Below are positions 5,901-7,467 of a stretch of DNA of 7,467 nucleotides, piece after piece. A program made the translations under genes and the position numbers. Numbering within the stretch: position 1 is the stretch's first letter; each line of letters begins with the position of its first letter. The stretch is from Bacteroidota bacterium. GTDB taxonomy: Bacteria > Bacteroidota > Bacteroidia > Chitinophagales > Chitinophagaceae. Below the pieces are notes generated by a model. It was not told where the DNA came from and searched no databases. It saw only the letters and a program-made list of their open reading frames with translations. Location of the stretch: contig JAKPBL010000602.1 in assembly GCA_029778965.1 (NCBI GenBank), positions 1 to 7,467 of the forward strand. Direction: 5' to 3'.

Positions 5901-7467
5901 ACACCCCTGCCTATCACAAAATGCCCACTGCCGGCAGCGGCTACTCCAATGGCTGGATATATACGGCACCGATTCCCGTGATCAGTGGCGGCAGCACCGT
6001 GATCAGCGCCGACGGCAGCGGCACCTGGAATGTAGTGCTGCAGAACCAGAGCAACCAAATCGCCGCCAACAACAGCTATTTTTATATAAGCCCCACGAAC
6101 GGCTTCACCAATATCGTGGTAAAAGAAGGCAACACCACCATTACACCCGATGCCAACGGCTTTTACCGGTTAAACACACTGGCCACCAGCGCCAACAGGA
6201 ATTTCACCATACAGGCGCGCACCACCGTTTGCGGCGCCGACAGCATGGCCATCAATTTCGGATGGGGCTGTACCGGTTATCCCACGGCCTATTCGCCGCA
6301 GAACTGCACGAAAACGGTTTGGCTTAAAATTGACAACTACCCCAGCCAGATACAGCTTACGGTCGATAAACAACCGCAAACGCCTTCACTTGATTTCTGC
6401 GCGACCGATTACGTGGAATTTTCCATCAACAGCGCTGCCGGCGGCTTTGCCGACAACCCCCGCTTCCTGGTTACGCCGCCGCCGGGTGTAAACATCACGT
6501 CGGCACAAATACAGTATCCGTGGGGAAGCGGAATGTGGTATTCGGTAACGCCCGTTATTGTCGGCGACGTCTATACCTACCGGATTGAAGACCATCCCGC
6601 AGTACAGGCGATGTGGGGCACCCGGGGATTACCGGGCGTTATTAACAATCCCGGGGCCGATAACCGGAAAGCCAAGCTGCGGCTGACCTACAACACCACC
6701 TGTGGTTTTGTGAACAACAGCCGCTTCCTGGCACAACAGCAGGCCGAACGCCCCTGCGGCGATCCGATTCCTGCCAACCTCGGCTACAACAACACCGTTC
6801 GCACCAACTCGATCACCATCACCAATGCTGCGGTGCCGGGATCAGCCAGCTTCCTCATGTCGAGCACGGCGCCTGCGCAACGTTGCAATAATTTTGTCGT
6901 CACCGGCCGCGCATCCACGCTCGCTACCAGCACGGCCACGGGCGATACCATCAAAATAACCATTCCCAACGGGCTGGAATATGTTGCCGGCAGCTTCGCA
7001 GGCGTTAGCTCACCGGTGCTGGTAATGAGCAGCAACAGGCCCGTACTCACGCCATCGGGTGAAACCATTCTCAAGCTGGTAGTACCTGCCGGGATCAGTT
7101 CAGGCACGGCCATGAACTATCAATACCAGGTGGTTCCGAAGAAAATGATCAACGGCTGCGGCAGCTTCCAGCTTTCGACCGAATATATCAGGACCAGCTC
7201 GCCTTATACCTGCAGTTCGCCGGCTTATACCTGCGTTGCCGCCGGGCAAACCATTATGGGAAACGACGTATTCAGCATCACCGTTACCAAGGCGAGGGTG
7301 CGGATCACGAGCGTGCGTTCAGCGCCGTCGAACCCGACGCCGGGACAACCCTATCCAACCATTGCCGAAGTGACGCTGGTCAATGATGGCGCTGCGCCTG
7401 AACCCGCCGGCACCACGGTTGAATTCTTCTGCGGAAACAATGCTACCCCCTTTGCGATGCTGCCCTT
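2954..7467 (+). CDS. Giant exported modular surface protein (DUF11/CARDB-like beta modules), C-terminus outside window
   Basis: From ATG 2954 the frame stays open to the right edge: 1504 codons with no stop. An in-frame TAA at 2936-2938 makes this the first possible start; there is no Shine-Dalgarno sequence. Residues 1-24 are a Sec signal peptide (Arg4, core LSYFLFFILAIA, probable cleavage AIS/Q). The mature part is rich in Asn, Thr, Ser, Gly and Pro, with 33 cysteines, and reads as successive beta-sandwich modules. Strand motifs include FTITNGG (183-189), LRITNSGAG (320-328), DTMKITLPPGFTY (875-887) and DTIKITIPNGLEY (1331-1343), like the DUF11 'conserved repeat' class. A hinge CPSPC (607-611) precedes the Asp loop DNDNDHIAD (632-640), which resembles a thrombospondin-3-type calcium loop. 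From about 1449 a CARDB-like start appears (SAPSNPTPGQPYPTIAEVTL). I infer an extracellular adhesin- or matrix-like protein, probably T9SS-exported with a gliding-motility-associated C-terminal signal, but that end is not in the window. No enzymatic domain is recognised; the exact function is unknown. Confidence 0.93.
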   Translation, partial: MQHRGYLSYFLFFILAIACRLTAISQVISYPVPAQSISRGLDSSLLTVRIDFPACSDVRVKINLGAINTPGVIEYIPGSVTAIAGSPSLTITESDITDLQNPEFLVGNTDNGQFITFTIKRRANCGTASSTKDNVTVSSSGPCNAVDDDANNNNYNLLAPTLTLVPPPSMVNTDVGNTYTRNFTITNGGLGCVDTLGLWLVYPASSVQFVSLKVGAEVLTPAYTNGDSLYFQVSGTALGANKQLCNTGSAISFAETFTILKCDVNTRYGAAWYDHEGNSCQQVTATANLTMNNRLPLLTTTLPNPNHNYCFRGESLLQQLRITNSGAGPATEIVLYARGAVPASHESYTYPDTSRPWTVRNAAGDSIGVIRNFQVITNTYPLRTFYDAGCTSALTPMEVKGFGSNTVIVPAGAYLTVDVYYKAQNFSCPSFATCGIEGISFVSINGALEYQNSCRTANYNESYKNFFNRSYAYLRSTLEMPSDISGNEPFDLTINANLLRTVNKLDLSGQTYIAIAVGSTGIAPNAPAVTIKGIPFPMAFNASHDTILIGPLFQNQVFDNSRITVPLIAACGTGGTKTISVSLMDQYAPCAPVFRMACKNVSTNLHCPSPCPRGGATPQQFVLKRISYGLPDNDNDHIADAGGSIDLSKINDHHSVNGDTLQGIWQIKIFPNTEPTDPNVGQPFKYVYVDFDLGANAGTQAVATLNALPNARVLIYPNSNPAATPIACSVTPAITGTGGRYAHYQIDAGCRGGNFATNDSIVVIANYTVNYYNAYRYNGTNSSSPTTIVTRNEVYGTYVQKTVNQTAPLNGQTYTCDHYNDYNEISGILFSLYIPPTQVINGCTNSLSANFRQYTRSQEGPNIFPYELRNFGLLDTMKITLPPGFTYRAGSGYFIATRYNISSNAYTTPSITAAAAGVVVTQTGNILVVANISKVYTVNGGTIIPADEQEDIRFYFSVDPTCDAANGVYPNNLWTSNIGNNLNTPAYHKMPTAGSGYSNGWIYTAPIPVISGGSTVISADGSGTWNVVLQNQSNQIAANNSYFYISPTNGFTNIVVKEGNTTITPDANGFYRLNTLATSANRNFTIQARTTVCGADSMAINFGWGCTGYPTAYSPQNCTKTVWLKIDNYPSQIQLTVDKQPQTPSLDFCATDYVEFSINSAAGGFADNPRFLVTPPPGVNITSAQIQYPWGSGMWYSVTPVIVGDVYTYRIEDHPAVQAMWGTRGLPGVINNPGADNRKAKLRLTYNTTCGFVNNSRFLAQQQAERPCGDPIPANLGYNNTVRTNSITITNAAVPGSASFLMSSTAPAQRCNNFVVTGRASTLATSTATGDTIKITIPNGLEYVAGSFAGVSSPVLVMSSNRPVLTPSGETILKLVVPAGISSGTAMNYQYQVVPKKMINGCGSFQLSTEYIRTSSPYTCSSPAYTCVAAGQTIMGNDVFSITVTKARVRITSVRSAPSNPTPGQPYPTIAEVTLVNDGAAPEPAGTTVEFFCGNNATPFAMLP
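5576..5626 (+). repeat. Internal protein repeat, copy 1 (residues 875-891)
   Basis: Encodes DTMKITLPPGFTYRAGS inside the giant surface protein. It matches the segment at residues 1331-1347 in 11 of 17 positions (D, T, K, I, T, P, G, Y, A, G, S). The form 'D-T-x-K-I-T-[LI]-P-x-G-x-x-Y-x-A-G-S' is a strand-turn-strand element known from DUF11-type modules ('i.lP.gl.yv.gs'). It marks one of the repeated modules of the protein. Confidence 0.7.
6944..6994 (+). repeat. Internal protein repeat, copy 2 (residues 1331-1347)
   Basis: Encodes DTIKITIPNGLEYVAGS, the second clear copy of the motif at residues 875-891, 456 residues later. The copies are alike as protein but diverged at DNA level, pointing to an old module duplication rather than a recent tandem repeat. 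A weaker third form, KINLGAINTPGVIEYIPGS, sits at residues 61-79 (nucleotides about 3134-3190) near the N-terminus. Confidence 0.7.

Overview
The window looks like a moderately GC-rich member of the Bacteroidota, most likely the Chitinophagaceae or a close relative; that placement is inferred. The supporting signs are a tRNA promoter with the TAnnTTTG -7 element typical of this phylum, start codons without Shine-Dalgarno sequences, adjacent era and der genes, and a very large Cys/Asn/Thr-rich exported protein of the sort these bacteria send through the type IX secretion system (T9SS).

Layout. Bases 1-244 (minus strand) hold the N-terminal 81 codons of a TolC-family outer-membrane efflux protein that runs off the left edge. 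Bases 373-1689 (minus) are der (engA), the double GTPase of 50S assembly. Bases 1728-2597 (minus) are era, the GTPase/KH protein of 30S assembly. Upstream of era, also on the minus strand, is an initiator tRNA-fMet gene (2704-2778) with encoded CCA, its own promoter (about 2789-2819) and a strong intrinsic terminator (2673-2701). Divergently, from 2954 to the right edge, one uninterrupted plus-strand frame of 1504 codons with no stop encodes a secreted modular surface protein. It is the largest gene in the window and is incomplete at its C-terminus. All sizeable frames opposite or inside it are shadows.

How the genes work together. The initiator tRNA, Era and Der all serve translation initiation or ribosome assembly and are co-oriented. 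Era and Der, 38 bp apart, are probably one transcription unit. The tRNA unit seems to end before era. The TolC homologue and the giant surface protein are envelope genes flanking this core and need not be functionally linked to it.

I see no CRISPR array, insertion sequence, phage gene or recognisable defence system. The least ordinary object is the giant surface protein, with an internal repeated strand motif, an Asp-rich calcium-loop-like segment after a Cys-Pro hinge, 33 cysteines after the signal peptide, and what looks like the start of a CARDB-type domain at the window edge.
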